From positions 1-40,152 of IMG/VR virus record IMGVR_UViG_3300031898_000274: 40,152 bases of DNA; one strand, 5' to 3'. This stretch comes from a virus. The position numbers and the translations under genes are program-made. Of this stretch, positions 28,528 to 36,949 are shown one piece after another (the first letter of the stretch is position 1; each line of letters begins with the position of its first letter). A model generated the notes under the pieces. It did not search any database, was not told the origin of the DNA, and saw only the letters and a program-made list of their open reading frames with translations.

Positions 28528-30185
28528 TATTCCAGTTCCACGTCAGTTTCTTCAATTAGTTTTTTGCCGTCTTCATCGGTAAGCACCTTTTTGATGTGGC
28601 GTTTTTTGGGTTCTCTCGGCTTAGCCGCCATGTCGGCGACTGCTTTAATGAATGGTGAAAAGTCTGGTTGCGACTGAGGCTTCAGCGGTTGATCTGGCTT
28701 CACGTAGATAGTGATGGGCTTCTTGTCTTCGCCTATTTCCTCCATCCATTGATAAAAGGTGCTTGTGCTAATGCCTAGGTCTCGGCAGATTTTGTTGACA
28801 CTGTCGCCCCGCCTGACTCTTTCGGTTATCAGCTGGTCCCAGCGTTTACCGTGTTTCTCTTCAAGCTCCAACTTGCGTTTACTCGTCCTCTCAACAACAG
28901 TTGGCTCCACAAAACCTTGACCGCCACTTGAGAGTCTAAGCAGTCCTAAAACTATGTCTCCGCCAGCAATCGGCTTCAACCCTTCAAGTTGGCGTATCTC
29001 GTTCACGGTTTTCCAGCTTGTGCTCACCTCTAAGCCACGGATTTTGTCAAGCTCCGCAGCCGCTTGGTCTCTTGGGTTGATTTCGAAGCCGCCAAGCCAA
29101 TTGATTTTATAGTGCACGTCTGGAATCTGCTTGGTCTCCATTAAGCGGTCGATTAACTCAGTTATGCCTTGCTCATATCGACTTTGACAGTCACTAATTA
29201 GTTTGAAATATTCGCGCTCATTCACTTCACTTCCAGCAAGCTGTCCAGCTTGAGCGCCTCTTAGAATGGGTAAGGGAACGCCTGAGCCCGCACTGATGTT
29301 CTCCATTATGGGCAGGTAATACGGCTCCGGGTCCAGAGACCTGCCAGCTAAACCCTTGAATTCTATCGTTGTGTTCTCGTCTGTCCACATACTTGTTTGA
29401 GCTGTTAGAGGTCCCCACTCCTCCTTATACTTTTTAATCTGCTCTTCTGTGGCGCCTTTAACCGTGACAATAGGGAAGCCGCTACCATAACGATACATGG
29501 TTTGACCCATGCCCCACCGAATATTGCGTAGAACTGTTAGGTCGTCCCAGACAGGCTCCAAGACACTTATGCCCTTATATCCTGGCTGAATTTTTCGGGT
29601 GGCAAAATGAATCACACGAGTGTGGTGAACCTCGGCTTCTTCAGTTTCGCTGATTTTTATTTTATAGATTTCTGGCAAACCGAAACGTGGGCTCTCCTTC
29701 TTCTTATCAACTTCAACATTGATTATCATTGGTGGACCGTAGGCTTCCAACGCCACAATTTTCTCAGGCTGTAAGACAGGCGCCTTTAGCGTGACACCTT
29801 TGTCTTTGTAGCCTAAAACAATAATTGACCAGCCGTATGCTCTTTCGAACACGGTTACTTGCGTAAAAACATCTTTGGCATTGAGAAGAAGTAACTCTTT
29901 CTGCACGGTCTCGTTGAATTTGGCTTGGTCAACGCCTTCTTCAAGAGGTTCAACCTCAAACCAGTTGTCAAAGATGTCATGGGCTACAGTGAAAACGATT
30001 CTGTGGGCCACGGGCTCACGTTTCAAAGCAAAAGTGATGTTTGCGTCTGTTAAGGGTTGACCGAACTCGGCTCCTAAACCCGTGTAAGTCCGCTGAATCT
30101 CAGCCTGCGTCTTGCTGGATGCGGAGTGAAGCCCGAAGAGCCTAGCAACGGTTGCCTGCGCCACCTGTTTCAGCCTAGCAGCCAC
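28524..30185 (-). CDS. Portal protein with C-terminal helix-turn-helix extension
   Basis: A 553-residue portal that would form the dodecameric DNA gate and docking site for terminase. Residues 50-410 match the DUF1073-type portal: EPVAHRIVFTVAHDIFDNWF, YGWSIIVLGYKDKG, GISVLEPVWDDLTVLRNIRW, GVPLPILRGAQAGQLAGSE and the NEREYFKLISDCQSRYEQG helix. Unusual is a helix-turn-helix at 448-484 (RWDQLITERVRRGDSVNKIC, DLGISTSTFYQWMEE), then a basic proline-rich tail. A standard portal ends near 430. The extra HTH may touch DNA or the terminase. GTG start 30185 lies 8 bases past the stop of a small gene. Confidence 0.85.
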   Translation of the reverse strand: MAARLKQVAQATVARLFGLHSASSKTQAEIQRTYTGLGAEFGQPLTDANITFALKREPVAHRIVFTVAHDIFDNWFEVEPLEEGVDQAKFNETVQKELLLLNAKDVFTQVTVFERAYGWSIIVLGYKDKGVTLKAPVLQPEKIVALEAYGPPMIINVEVDKKKESPRFGLPEIYKIKISETEEAEVHHTRVIHFATRKIQPGYKGISVLEPVWDDLTVLRNIRWGMGQTMYRYGSGFPIVTVKGATEEQIKKYKEEWGPLTAQTSMWTDENTTIEFKGLAGRSLDPEPYYLPIMENISAGSGVPLPILRGAQAGQLAGSEVNEREYFKLISDCQSRYEQGITELIDRLMETKQIPDVHYKINWLGGFEINPRDQAAAELDKIRGLEVSTSWKTVNEIRQLEGLKPIAGGDIVLGLLRLSSGGQGFVEPTVVERTSKRKLELEEKHGKRWDQLITERVRRGDSVNKICRDLGISTSTFYQWMEEIGEDKKPITIYVKPDQPLKPQSQPDFSPFIKAVADMAAKPREPKKRHIKKVLTDEDGKKLIEETDVELEY

Positions 30186-30321
30186 GCTTCTCAGCCTCCG
30201 CCTTGGCTTCCCGAAGAATCTGACGTATCACGTCTTGGATGTTGCGAGCCTGCCGTCTTTTCTGTTGGCGTAAAAGCCACTCATAGAGGTCGGCGTCAAC
30301 GCTCTGCTGGAAAATGGGCAA
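30175..30321 (-). CDS. Small helical protein upstream of the portal, 48 aa
   Basis: A 48-residue frame from TTG 30321 (GGTG 8 bases upstream) to TAG 30175, overlapping the portal start. The product is helical and basic (DADLYEWLLRQQKRRQARNI, then QDVIRQILREAKAEAEKRG), reminiscent of a ribbon-helix-helix second half or a small assembly factor. The frame extends upstream without another standard start. Evidence is the overlap with the portal gene and the amphipathic pattern, so translation is likely but not certain. Confidence 0.5.
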   Translation of the reverse strand: MPIFQQSVDADLYEWLLRQQKRRQARNIQDVIRQILREAKAEAEKRGC

Positions 30322-30473
30322 ACATTCAACACCAACAACTATTTTATGAGGCTGAAATAAAGCGATTTCTTGAATTAGACTTCAAATTTTAACTCTAGTT
30401 CAAATATGGCTTTAAACCAGAGCGTATTGAAATTGATTATGGCAGAGACTACACCTAACGGAGGTGAAGTAGA

Positions 30474-30644
30474 GTGGGATTCCAGTTTAAGCCGAAACTA
30501 GCCGCAGTCCTAGCCGTTCTCAACGGAGTTTCAGTGGGCTTAGCCTACATAGTGAGCCAGGGAAACATAACGGCAACAATCATATGGTTCGCCATAACAA
30601 CAGGCGCCACAGCAGGACTAAGCTACTACAAAGAAAAACAATGA
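30474..30644 (+). CDS. Holin-like small membrane protein, 56 aa
   Basis: A 56-residue plus-strand gene starting at GTG 30474, with GGAGGTGA six bases upstream. It has a basic N-terminus (GFQFKPK) and two hydrophobic segments (about 8-27 and 33-51) ending in a charged YYKEKQ tail, the shape of a small holin. A separate 20-codon frame from ATG 30439 (beginning MAETTPNGGEVE) overlaps its start in another frame and could act as a leader peptide. It lies between the divergent portal operon and the restriction enzyme gene (convergent). The lysis role is inferred from architecture only. Confidence 0.65.
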   Translation: MGFQFKPKLAAVLAVLNGVSVGLAYIVSQGNITATIIWFAITTGATAGLSYYKEKQ

Positions 30645-30687
30645 CTTCGAGTTTGAGTTAAATATTATCAGCCTTGTCTATTTCTTG

Positions 30688-31845
30688 TTACCAGTATTCT
30701 GTCTGAAGAACGGTCGTGATTTTTCCCCAATCGGGCACTAGCCCAAAGCCTTTAAAATAGTAACTCTTGCCCCGTTGCTTTAATATTCGGAAGCCTCCGC
30801 CCCAAAGGGAAATCATGGCTTGAAGATTCCTCCGCACCCCACGATGAGCTCTACCAAAGCCTCTTTCCATGAGTTGGTTGGCCATATGATTGAGATACTC
30901 TTTCGTGGTATCATGTTTGATTCCTTGGTTTATAGTGTCAATTTGAATATCCCAAATATACTTCATGAGTAGCAGATGCCTACCGTTTTCTAAGTATGCT
31001 TTAGCCAATGCGTTCCGAAATTCCACTGAATCCCATCCATAAGTGTCACCGATCGATAAAATTCTATTTCCTACCAAAGTAGGTTTGCCATCCATACTCC
31101 ACAGAGCGCAATGCATAAATGGCAACTTGTAGTTCAAGAACCATGACGAAAACTTGAGTCTTTTGCCAAGCTGCCTCGGAGTTCCATCGTTCGCATATGT
31201 TTTGCTTTGTTTCATCATCTCAAATACTTCAGTGAAGACTTTTTGCTTTATGTCACCAGCTGCACTTCTATGGTCGTATGAACCTTTGAGCATTAAGTAG
31301 AATTCATGTATGGACTGATCCATCCAAAAGGCCCAGAACACCTTCCCTAAAGCGGCTCTTTTTTGAAGTGGACCTAATGGGTCTCTGGGATATGGAACGA
31401 GAACTTTGAGTTGTCTTATATCCGCAGGATCATAGCAAATGACGCCTATTCTTAGGGGTATGTTCTGCACCAAGTCCCCCACGTATTGTGCAATGTCGAA
31501 GTTCTCTGCACGGGTCGGTAGGATTAATGTTGAATGAGAAAAATGGTTTAGATAGGTTAACGCCTGTCCAACTCCCATTATGTATTCTCGTCTTACTTGC
31601 TCAGGCGGTTTAAATTCAAATCCATAAGTGAGTTTTTCTTGGTCATCAAACACAAAGTCAGGCTCAGGCCACTCAGATGAAGAGGTAATAACTATGGTGC
31701 TCTTGTACAAGTTTTTCCAAGGAGACGTACCTTTGACTACATGCTCTCTAATAGTTCTTGCGACCTCAAATGCCATTTCGTCATGAGATTGGATGCTTAC
31801 TTTTTGTTCTTCTCCAGAAAGTGTCACTTGAACTGACATTTTCAT
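30688..31845 (-). CDS. Type II-like restriction endonuclease, PD-(D/E)XK
   Basis: A 385-residue nuclease coupled to the methyltransferase. The PD-(D/E)XK active site is intact: P62-D63-F-V-F, then Y-G-F-E77-F-K79 and a following helix with Q94 (GVGQALTYL). The remainder (120-385) is mixed, with helices such as GDIKQKVFTEVFEMMKQSKT and a C-terminal winged-helix-like YYFKGFGLVPDWGK, probably for target recognition. The ATG overlaps the methyltransferase stop by 4 bases (ATGA), the classical order of methyltransferase before endonuclease. It would cut unmodified DNA, protecting the virus or its lysogenised host. The target sequence cannot be predicted. Confidence 0.75.
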   Translation of the reverse strand: MKMSVQVTLSGEEQKVSIQSHDEMAFEVARTIREHVVKGTSPWKNLYKSTIVITSSSEWPEPDFVFDDQEKLTYGFEFKPPEQVRREYIMGVGQALTYLNHFSHSTLILPTRAENFDIAQYVGDLVQNIPLRIGVICYDPADIRQLKVLVPYPRDPLGPLQKRAALGKVFWAFWMDQSIHEFYLMLKGSYDHRSAAGDIKQKVFTEVFEMMKQSKTYANDGTPRQLGKRLKFSSWFLNYKLPFMHCALWSMDGKPTLVGNRILSIGDTYGWDSVEFRNALAKAYLENGRHLLLMKYIWDIQIDTINQGIKHDTTKEYLNHMANQLMERGFGRAHRGVRRNLQAMISLWGGGFRILKQRGKSYYFKGFGLVPDWGKITTVLQTEYW

Positions 31846-32726
31846 TCCTCTTTTCGCAAAATCAAACAGTATTGGTGAGCTCTATTGCCTATCCAAGCGT
31901 TGTAAACCCCAAATGGAAGAAGAGGTTTATCATCTTGCAGCCATATTTTTTCATCCTTTGGTACCCAAGCGCATGGTTCCTCGCTAAGGATTTTCGTTGT
32001 GTCAAAAGCTAAAGGGTAAACTCTACCGTCAAAGAAAACATTATTCGTTACGACAGTTAGATAACCCCTGTTTTTCGTGACTCTGTAGACTTCATTGAAG
32101 ATTTCCTTAATAGCCTTAAGAAATCCATCATAATCGTCTATGTTGCCGATATCATTAGGATCTTCGCTGTATTTTGTCTCCAATCCCTTCTCAGCCCTTG
32201 CTTTCTGTCTTATGTAATTTCTCTTCAGCTGGTTCCAATATGGCGGACTTGTAATACTGTAATCTACTAGTGGAAACTTGTTTTCTTCCCAAATCTTGCT
32301 TAAATGTCGCGAGTCCCCATGAATAACTTTGATCAGCAGCTTTTCTGGTGTTAAGCCCATGGTTTCTAAAAGATGTTCTGAACCCCTCTTTTGAGCTAGT
32401 AGCTTATCGACTCTGTTTTGAGCAACATCCGCCCATTTCTCCACAACTTCAACACCAATGCCTGACCTATTACTCTCAATACAAGCAATCAAGGTGCTAC
32501 CAGTTCCAAGAAACGGATCAAAAACTAATTCTCCTCTTTTCGTAAAGAATTCTATAAATTCCTTTACCAAAGACTCTGGAAAAGCTGCAGGATGCAATAA
32601 TTTTGCATTCTCCCTAGGAGCGGGTCTGTGTATAAACCATGTTTTCGTAAACTTAATCCACTCAGTGCCAGAGAGTTCGTTAAGTCGATTGACTGGTTTC
32701 CGAGTTTTCTTTAGCTCCATTTCCAC
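31842..32726 (-). CDS. DNA amino-methyltransferase (N4-C/N6-A type)
   Basis: A 294-residue DNA methyltransferase. Motif I is F-D70-P-F-L-G-T-G76-S-T (SAM binding), preceded by HPAAFPESLVKEFIEFFT (motif X-like). Motif IV is T-S160-P-P-Y163-W, the catalytic motif of N4-cytosine/N6-adenine enzymes. The order X-I-IV is gamma- or alpha-like rather than beta. A GYLTVVTNNVFFDGRVYPLA strand and a C-terminal RAHQYCLILRKEE segment complete the fold. It precedes and overlaps the nuclease gene, so this is a complete Type II restriction-modification pair. Upstream is a divergent intergenic region shared with the nuclease at 32875. Confidence 0.85.
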   Translation of the reverse strand: MEMELKKTRKPVNRLNELSGTEWIKFTKTWFIHRPAPRENAKLLHPAAFPESLVKEFIEFFTKRGELVFDPFLGTGSTLIACIESNRSGIGVEVVEKWADVAQNRVDKLLAQKRGSEHLLETMGLTPEKLLIKVIHGDSRHLSKIWEENKFPLVDYSITSPPYWNQLKRNYIRQKARAEKGLETKYSEDPNDIGNIDDYDGFLKAIKEIFNEVYRVTKNRGYLTVVTNNVFFDGRVYPLAFDTTKILSEEPCAWVPKDEKIWLQDDKPLLPFGVYNAWIGNRAHQYCLILRKEE

Positions 32727-32874
32727 AGATATTTCTCCGAATTTAACCTATCTTCTTTCTATTAAATATTATTTTGCTACGAGCCGCCAATAACCAAACG
32801 TATCAAGAGGCAGAAGTTTAAAATCGTAAGCGTGCGTGAGATTTAGTGCATACACTCAAAGGTCTCGGGTCACT

Positions 32875-33762
32875 ATGTCGAACGAGGAACTGAAAAAACG
32901 ACTCCAGAAAGAAATTTTGAGGACAGGATATCCTTTAGAAATTGAGATCCAATCGATTCTTGAAGAACAAGGGTGGGCTGTTTTTCCAACTCATTTTTAC
33001 CTTGACTCTCAAACGCACGAAACTAGAGACATTGATATACTGGCGTTTCACGAAAAAACGACCTTTGGAAAAGAGACGGAACCTATAGCTTTTAGTCCTC
33101 ACCTGATAATCGAATGCAAAAAGTCCGTGGACCACGCCTTGATATTGTTTAGCAGAAAGCTCAATGCTTTTACATTTTATGATTTCACAGGACATATTTT
33201 CGACTTACCTATACTTTTAAGGGAAACGACGAAATTTCCTATTCCAACAAAAGAGTTCAACCTGGCTGACCTCCTAATAGATAGCGAGCTTCACTATAAA
33301 GATATCAAAAAAGTGAGCACGCACTTTCCCCTTTTAAAGCCAGAAGGAAAAGAAAAAAGCGACATTTACGAAGCCGTTATGCAACTTGTTAAAGCGCAGT
33401 CCTTTGAAGTTAAAGAGGCTATGAAGCGGTCAGAAACAATAGCCCATCCATATCATCCTTTATTTTTCAATTTTCTTGCTGTGGTCTTCGACGGTATAAT
33501 CTTGGAGGCGACTCTGGAAAAGGGGGAAATAGAACTGAACGAGGTGGAACACGGTCTGATACGCAGAAGTTTTCAACCGGACTATGAGTATTTTGGAGGA
33601 CCGCTGCAATATACTATTGACGTAGTAAAGAAGCAGTATTTCTCAAGTTATCTATCAAAAATAGAACAAGATATTTTTTCATTGACAAAGAGAATAAAGT
33701 CCAATATAGACGTGGTCTCTAATTATTTAAAACGTAGAGAGGTTGGCGCGCGCGTGCGCTAA
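32875..33762 (+). CDS. PD-(D/E)XK restriction-like protein, 295 aa
   Basis: A 295-residue protein beginning at ATG 32875 (MSNEELKKRL); a GTG at 32836 in frame is possible but lacks support. The core is a restriction-like fold: LEIEIQSILEEQGWAVFPTH helix-strand, R-D52-I-D54-I-L-A-F, then L-I-I-E80-C-K82-K, and a following helix. The rest is helical, with FFNFLAVVFDGIILEA and a C-terminal KIEQDIFSLTKRIKSN coiled region. It resembles Mrr/HsdR-type nuclease domains. It runs divergently from the methyltransferase-endonuclease pair, which suggests association with that defence module. A hairpin followed by T residues (33880-33908) may end the transcript. Confidence 0.65.
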   Translation: MSNEELKKRLQKEILRTGYPLEIEIQSILEEQGWAVFPTHFYLDSQTHETRDIDILAFHEKTTFGKETEPIAFSPHLIIECKKSVDHALILFSRKLNAFTFYDFTGHIFDLPILLRETTKFPIPTKEFNLADLLIDSELHYKDIKKVSTHFPLLKPEGKEKSDIYEAVMQLVKAQSFEVKEAMKRSETIAHPYHPLFFNFLAVVFDGIILEATLEKGEIELNEVEHGLIRRSFQPDYEYFGGPLQYTIDVVKKQYFSSYLSKIEQDIFSLTKRIKSNIDVVSNYLKRREVGARVR

Positions 33763-33879
33763 TGATACAATATTCATGGCTACCAAACAAATAAGTAGAC
33801 TTTTTAAGCAAGACGCTAAGAAATTGTGTTAGATTTGGGCTTGGTGACACGGTTTGACATACCTAGAAAGTTTCAGCGT

Positions 33880-33908
33880 GAGATTTGCACGAGAAATCTC
33901 GCTTTTTT
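33880..33908 (+). terminator. Hairpin plus T-run terminator
   Basis: GAGATTT (33880-33886) pairs with AAATCTC (33894-33900) around a 7-base loop and is followed by six T residues (33903-33908). It lies 118 bases after the plus-strand nuclease stop and just before the convergent HEPN-type gene. Confidence 0.5.
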
Positions 33909-33966
33909 GTAGGAATAAAATTTCCTCGGTCACCGATTTTGCATAAGAAGGACTAACATTTTCTTC

Positions 33967-34785
33967 TTAGATTCTATTTTGGTTAAAATATTCGATAAGA
34001 TCGTAAATGCGCTTACAATACGGTATAAAGAGCTGCAAGTTCGCAAAAGCTAATCTTCTTTCAATCTTTCTTCCGGTAGGATGCCCTACATCATTTCTGC
34101 AATTGCGAATTAGATTGAAGACTCCATCCAACTGTATATCTAAATCATCAGAAAGCGACCTAGGGAGTTTGCCTTTGATAGAATCAAGCTTTTTTCTAAA
34201 TTCTTGAAACTTTCTGAGAATGCCAAATCTTTCTATTTCACGCTCAAATTGCCGTCTTTCATCTGGGTCTGAAATAGCTTTAGTAAAAGATTCTATGAGA
34301 AGCAAAACCGCCTTTTCCGATGCGCCTCCAAGCATCACAGTGGATGCTAACATGTTGCCTGTGAGAAATGTCTGTAAACTTTCAGTCACATATGCCAGTA
34401 CTGTTTCATCGATTGTTGGTATTTCATTGCGTAGGTATTTCAAATAACCATCGGGGTCATGTGGAAGTATCTCAGCAGCTGATAGACAATCTTGCCCATA
34501 ATTTGTTACCTTAAGAAATGGTGGTCCTGGATTGAGTTCATTTATACCCCATGTCAAAATACCTTCCACAACAAACTCACCAATTATCTCCCTCACTTTT
34601 TCACGATCCTCTTCAGGCATTTTGTGCTCTGTAACTTGTCCACCGTATCTCCACGGAGTTACTTCGGAGTAAAATCCCTTTGACAGCGCAAGATTTTCAA
34701 CTCTATTAAGCAGCTCTATAACTTGTGTTTCTGGCGTCTGCTTGAGAGCTTCGAGTACGAGAGGCCTTAGCTCTTCATAATCCAT
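33967..34785 (-). CDS. HEPN-motif protein, 272 aa
   Basis: A 272-residue soluble helical protein. The C-terminal part contains the HEPN signature R-x4-H: NLIRNCR230-N-D-V-G-H235-PTG, in a helix followed by LAFANLQLFIPYCKRIYDL. The preceding ASTVMLGGASEKAVLLLIES helix is typical of DUF4145-like HEPN proteins. HEPN domains often are RNases in abortive-infection or toxin systems. The N-terminal 110 residues have a winged-helix flavour (VVEGILTWGINELNPGPPFL). It lies alone, convergent to the upstream nuclease gene and divergent from the next, inside an accessory island. RNase activity is inferred from the motif; no antitoxin is obvious beside it. Confidence 0.65.
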   Translation of the reverse strand: MDYEELRPLVLEALKQTPETQVIELLNRVENLALSKGFYSEVTPWRYGGQVTEHKMPEEDREKVREIIGEFVVEGILTWGINELNPGPPFLKVTNYGQDCLSAAEILPHDPDGYLKYLRNEIPTIDETVLAYVTESLQTFLTGNMLASTVMLGGASEKAVLLLIESFTKAISDPDERRQFEREIERFGILRKFQEFRKKLDSIKGKLPRSLSDDLDIQLDGVFNLIRNCRNDVGHPTGRKIERRLAFANLQLFIPYCKRIYDLIEYFNQNRI

Positions 34786-34926
34786 ATTTTCACATTCACA
34801 AAAGAGCCCTTAACAGATATTAATATTTTATACTTGTATTCGGCTGGGTTCTTCGAGGACTGATTTGTTCCAAGTAAACAGATTTAAGACAACACCAATT
34901 ATTAGGAATGAAGTGAGGTAACGCCT

Positions 34927-35703
34927 ATGGAGGAGAAGGAACTATATGAACCAGCAAGGAGGTTTCTGCGCGCTCGGGGTTTGAGGGCAGTAATCACTCA
35001 TGGAAAAGCGATTGTTAAGATTTGGGTAGGCGATATTCTACCTTATAAAGAGCACGTAGAACCTGACGTGATAGGTGTCACTCGCTCATGGACCGATACC
35101 GTGTGCATTGAAGCGAAGGCCGATGTTGCAGGCAAAGACGTTTTTGAAATTTTGGGGAAGTGCATGACATGGCGTATAGCCGCTCGCAACGTCTACCTTG
35201 CCTTGCCTGTGCAGAGAGGCTTGAAAACTGATGCATTGAAGCTGCTTGGAATAGGACTAATCTTAGTAAGCGAAAAAGGTGAAGCGCACGAAGTTATACC
35301 GCCATCAGGTTACGTACCCCAAGATAGTGCGAAGAGTCAAGAGCTCTATAGCCAAGCTCTGCGCGCCGTAGCTTCAGAGTATGGGCTATTAGAAGTCAGT
35401 TACGCAAGTGCTACTTCAGTTCCCGAAGGCTGGCAAGTCCCTCTCATTATGAAAAACATTGGAGCACAACAGATCAATGTTCTGAATATTTTGATCGATT
35501 CAAAACCATTTACAATGTATAACTGCAGTGTGCAACCTGAACCGTTGTTGCCATCAGCCCCTCTACAAATAGCTCCCAACTACGAGCGCAAGCTCAGCCT
35601 TTTAATACCAAAAAGTCCAGCTTTTGAGAAGAAGTCAATACAAATAGATTTACAAGTCGAAGACGGAGTAGAGAAAGGGTTCTCTGTATATTTACCAGCT
35701 TGA
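34927..35703 (+). CDS. PD-(D/E)XK-like protein with C-terminal beta domain, 258 aa
   Basis: A 258-residue protein. The N-terminal half is nuclease-like: EPARRFLRARGLRAVI, HVEP-D47-V-I-G-V, then VCIE62-A-K64-A-D and the helix DVFEILGKCMTWRIAARNVY. This D-ExK layout is that of restriction-like enzymes. The C-terminal half (about 165-258) is a beta sandwich (WQVPLIMKNIGAQQINVLNI, YERKLSLLIPKS, SIQIDLQVEDGVEKGFSVYL), a combination I do not recognise as a known system. It is a solitary plus-strand gene flanked by the HEPN gene and the transglutaminase-like gene, as found in defence islands. The nuclease call is moderately sure; the beta domain role is unknown. Confidence 0.6.
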   Translation: MEEKELYEPARRFLRARGLRAVITHGKAIVKIWVGDILPYKEHVEPDVIGVTRSWTDTVCIEAKADVAGKDVFEILGKCMTWRIAARNVYLALPVQRGLKTDALKLLGIGLILVSEKGEAHEVIPPSGYVPQDSAKSQELYSQALRAVASEYGLLEVSYASATSVPEGWQVPLIMKNIGAQQINVLNILIDSKPFTMYNCSVQPEPLLPSAPLQIAPNYERKLSLLIPKSPAFEKKSIQIDLQVEDGVEKGFSVYLPA

Positions 35704-35795
35704 GAAGAAAAGTAAAATTGGCTTATGGGCATGCACTGCCTAAAGGTACCAGCGCTTCAATGGATTCAGTTAATAATAAGTTGGATGCTTGTTGA

Positions 35796-36518
35796 TTAGA
35801 ACAGTCTTAGGGATAAACTTTGGTCCATTACTGGTGGTGCATCAGGATCTATCACTCTATATCTACCAGCATGAATTGCTTCTATAATGTCCTCTGATAA
35901 CCAACCCGCACTAACTTTACTAACCGTGGTCTCAAGAGGAACTAGATATTTAGTCGGTGTTCCTCTTTCGCAGAGTATCATTGAAACCGTGTTCTCCTCC
36001 CGCTTTCTAAATTCATTTGGGTCTGGTATTGAAGTGACCACAAAAGCATGACCAGGTTTCAATATTCTTGCAGAACTTATTTCCACCAAAGGATTCACAA
36101 GCACCATATAGCATTTGTAACCTATTGATTCTAGAAGTGTTGTTAATAACAAGGATTTGCAGTCGCAATCTCCCGCCTTCACATACAAGGTCTCCAATGG
36201 ATCACTGATATGCTCTGCACTGACTGGGTCGTGGATATATCTTATTCCGTCAGCTACGAAACGATGTATATCGGAGATTTGCCCTACAAAATCGTTTGGT
36301 TCTCTCTGAGACACTAGTTCAGAAGCAGTCTTGCGTATTTGCGGATGCGCCTTTCTTCTACTGACATGTGACTTGACGATGTTGGCAACCTGTGACAACT
36401 CTTGGTTTATTCGATTTATTAGTTTTTGACCCGGTGGGGTCAAAGCCGATATCACACCAGCTCCAATTATAATTGCTGCGAGGATTCCTACAATACCCCA
36501 AAATCTATCGTCAGACAT
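35796..36518 (-). CDS. Membrane-anchored transglutaminase-like protein, 240 aa
   Basis: A 240-residue protein with an N-terminal transmembrane helix (about 7-25, WGIVGILAAIIIGAGVISAL). The rest carries a transglutaminase-like fold: SDPLETLYVKAGDC118-DCKSLL, the L-E-S-I-G-Y-K-C strand, and PGH157-AFVV, the Cys-His pair of papain-like/transglutaminase enzymes. A helix (NRINQELSQVANIVKSH) links membrane to domain. It is preceded by a TM zinc-ribbon gene and an RHH regulator, forming a three-gene unit. It may act as a protease or cross-linking enzyme at the membrane, possibly in cell-envelope modification or release. Catalysis is inferred; the third catalytic acid is not assigned. Confidence 0.65.
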   Translation of the reverse strand: MSDDRFWGIVGILAAIIIGAGVISALTPPGQKLINRINQELSQVANIVKSHVSRRKAHPQIRKTASELVSQREPNDFVGQISDIHRFVADGIRYIHDPVSAEHISDPLETLYVKAGDCDCKSLLLTTLLESIGYKCYMVLVNPLVEISSARILKPGHAFVVTSIPDPNEFRKREENTVSMILCERGTPTKYLVPLETTVSKVSAGWLSEDIIEAIHAGRYRVIDPDAPPVMDQSLSLRLF

Positions 36519-36522
36519 CCTA

Positions 36523-36714
36523 TCACTTCCACAGTATAGGTTTTCTACACCAAGGACACATAGGTGCCTTTACAGGCACTGGTTTTGAGCAATTTGGGCA
36601 TGGTACTGTTTCTTTGCGAATTTGACTACTCACAATTGCTGCACCTGCCAGAAAGGCGAGTAATAATCCCAACGCAACCCATCCACCGTGATCATTACCT
36701 TCTGTCACGCTCAT
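36523..36714 (-). CDS. TM plus zinc-ribbon protein, 63 aa
   Basis: A 63-residue protein from ATG 36714, chosen because GGAGG lies just upstream; an upstream in-frame ATG at 36750 gives 12 extra non-conserved residues. One TM helix (about 11-28, GWVALGLLLAFLAGAAIVSS) is followed by a zinc ribbon CPNC...CPWC and a short PILWK end. It probably displays a small metal-binding ribbon on the cytosolic side. It lies 4 bases before the transglutaminase-like gene and overlaps the RHH gene, so the three are co-expressed. The function is unknown; a partner or chaperone for the transglutaminase-like protein is a guess. Confidence 0.65.
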   Translation of the reverse strand: MSVTEGNDHGGWVALGLLLAFLAGAAIVSSQIRKETVPCPNCSKPVPVKAPMCPWCRKPILWK

Positions 36715-36949
36715 ACGCCTCCTTGTAGAAAGAAGCCAGAACCCGTGCATCTTCCATAGACCTACTAGGATAACTCTTCAATGTTTCTAAGTATGTTTTC
36801 AAGAAACTTTGACCTTCCTTTGAACAGCGAACCGCAAACTCCATCAGAGCCACCAATAGCTCTGTTCTCGTTAGGCCCAACTGCTCTACACAATGGTCAA
36901 ACTCTTTAAGGAAGTTCTCATCAATCATGAAGTTGATTATTTTAGCCAT
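36695..36949 (-). CDS. Ribbon-helix-helix regulator, 84 aa
   Basis: An 84-residue DNA-binding protein. The N-terminal AKIINFMIDENFLKEFDHCV strand-helix and following EQLGLTRTELLVALMEFAVR helix form the RHH (CopG/Arc) fold. The C-terminal half is a helix. It is the first gene of the unit with the membrane zinc-ribbon and transglutaminase-like genes. Three tandem 11-base repeats and two inverted ones directly upstream (36950-37007) overlap its TATA box, typical of an autorepressor. It would therefore control the membrane pair. Confidence 0.8.
   Translation of the reverse strand: MAKIINFMIDENFLKEFDHCVEQLGLTRTELLVALMEFAVRCSKEGQSFLKTYLETLKSYPSRSMEDARVLASFYKEAYERDRR

Noticed and set aside
35796-36518. 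Pseudomurein endoisopeptidase identity for the transglutaminase-like protein
   Set aside because: Only the generic Cys-His core is visible; no pseudomurein-binding repeats are present and nothing indicates a pseudomurein-walled host.
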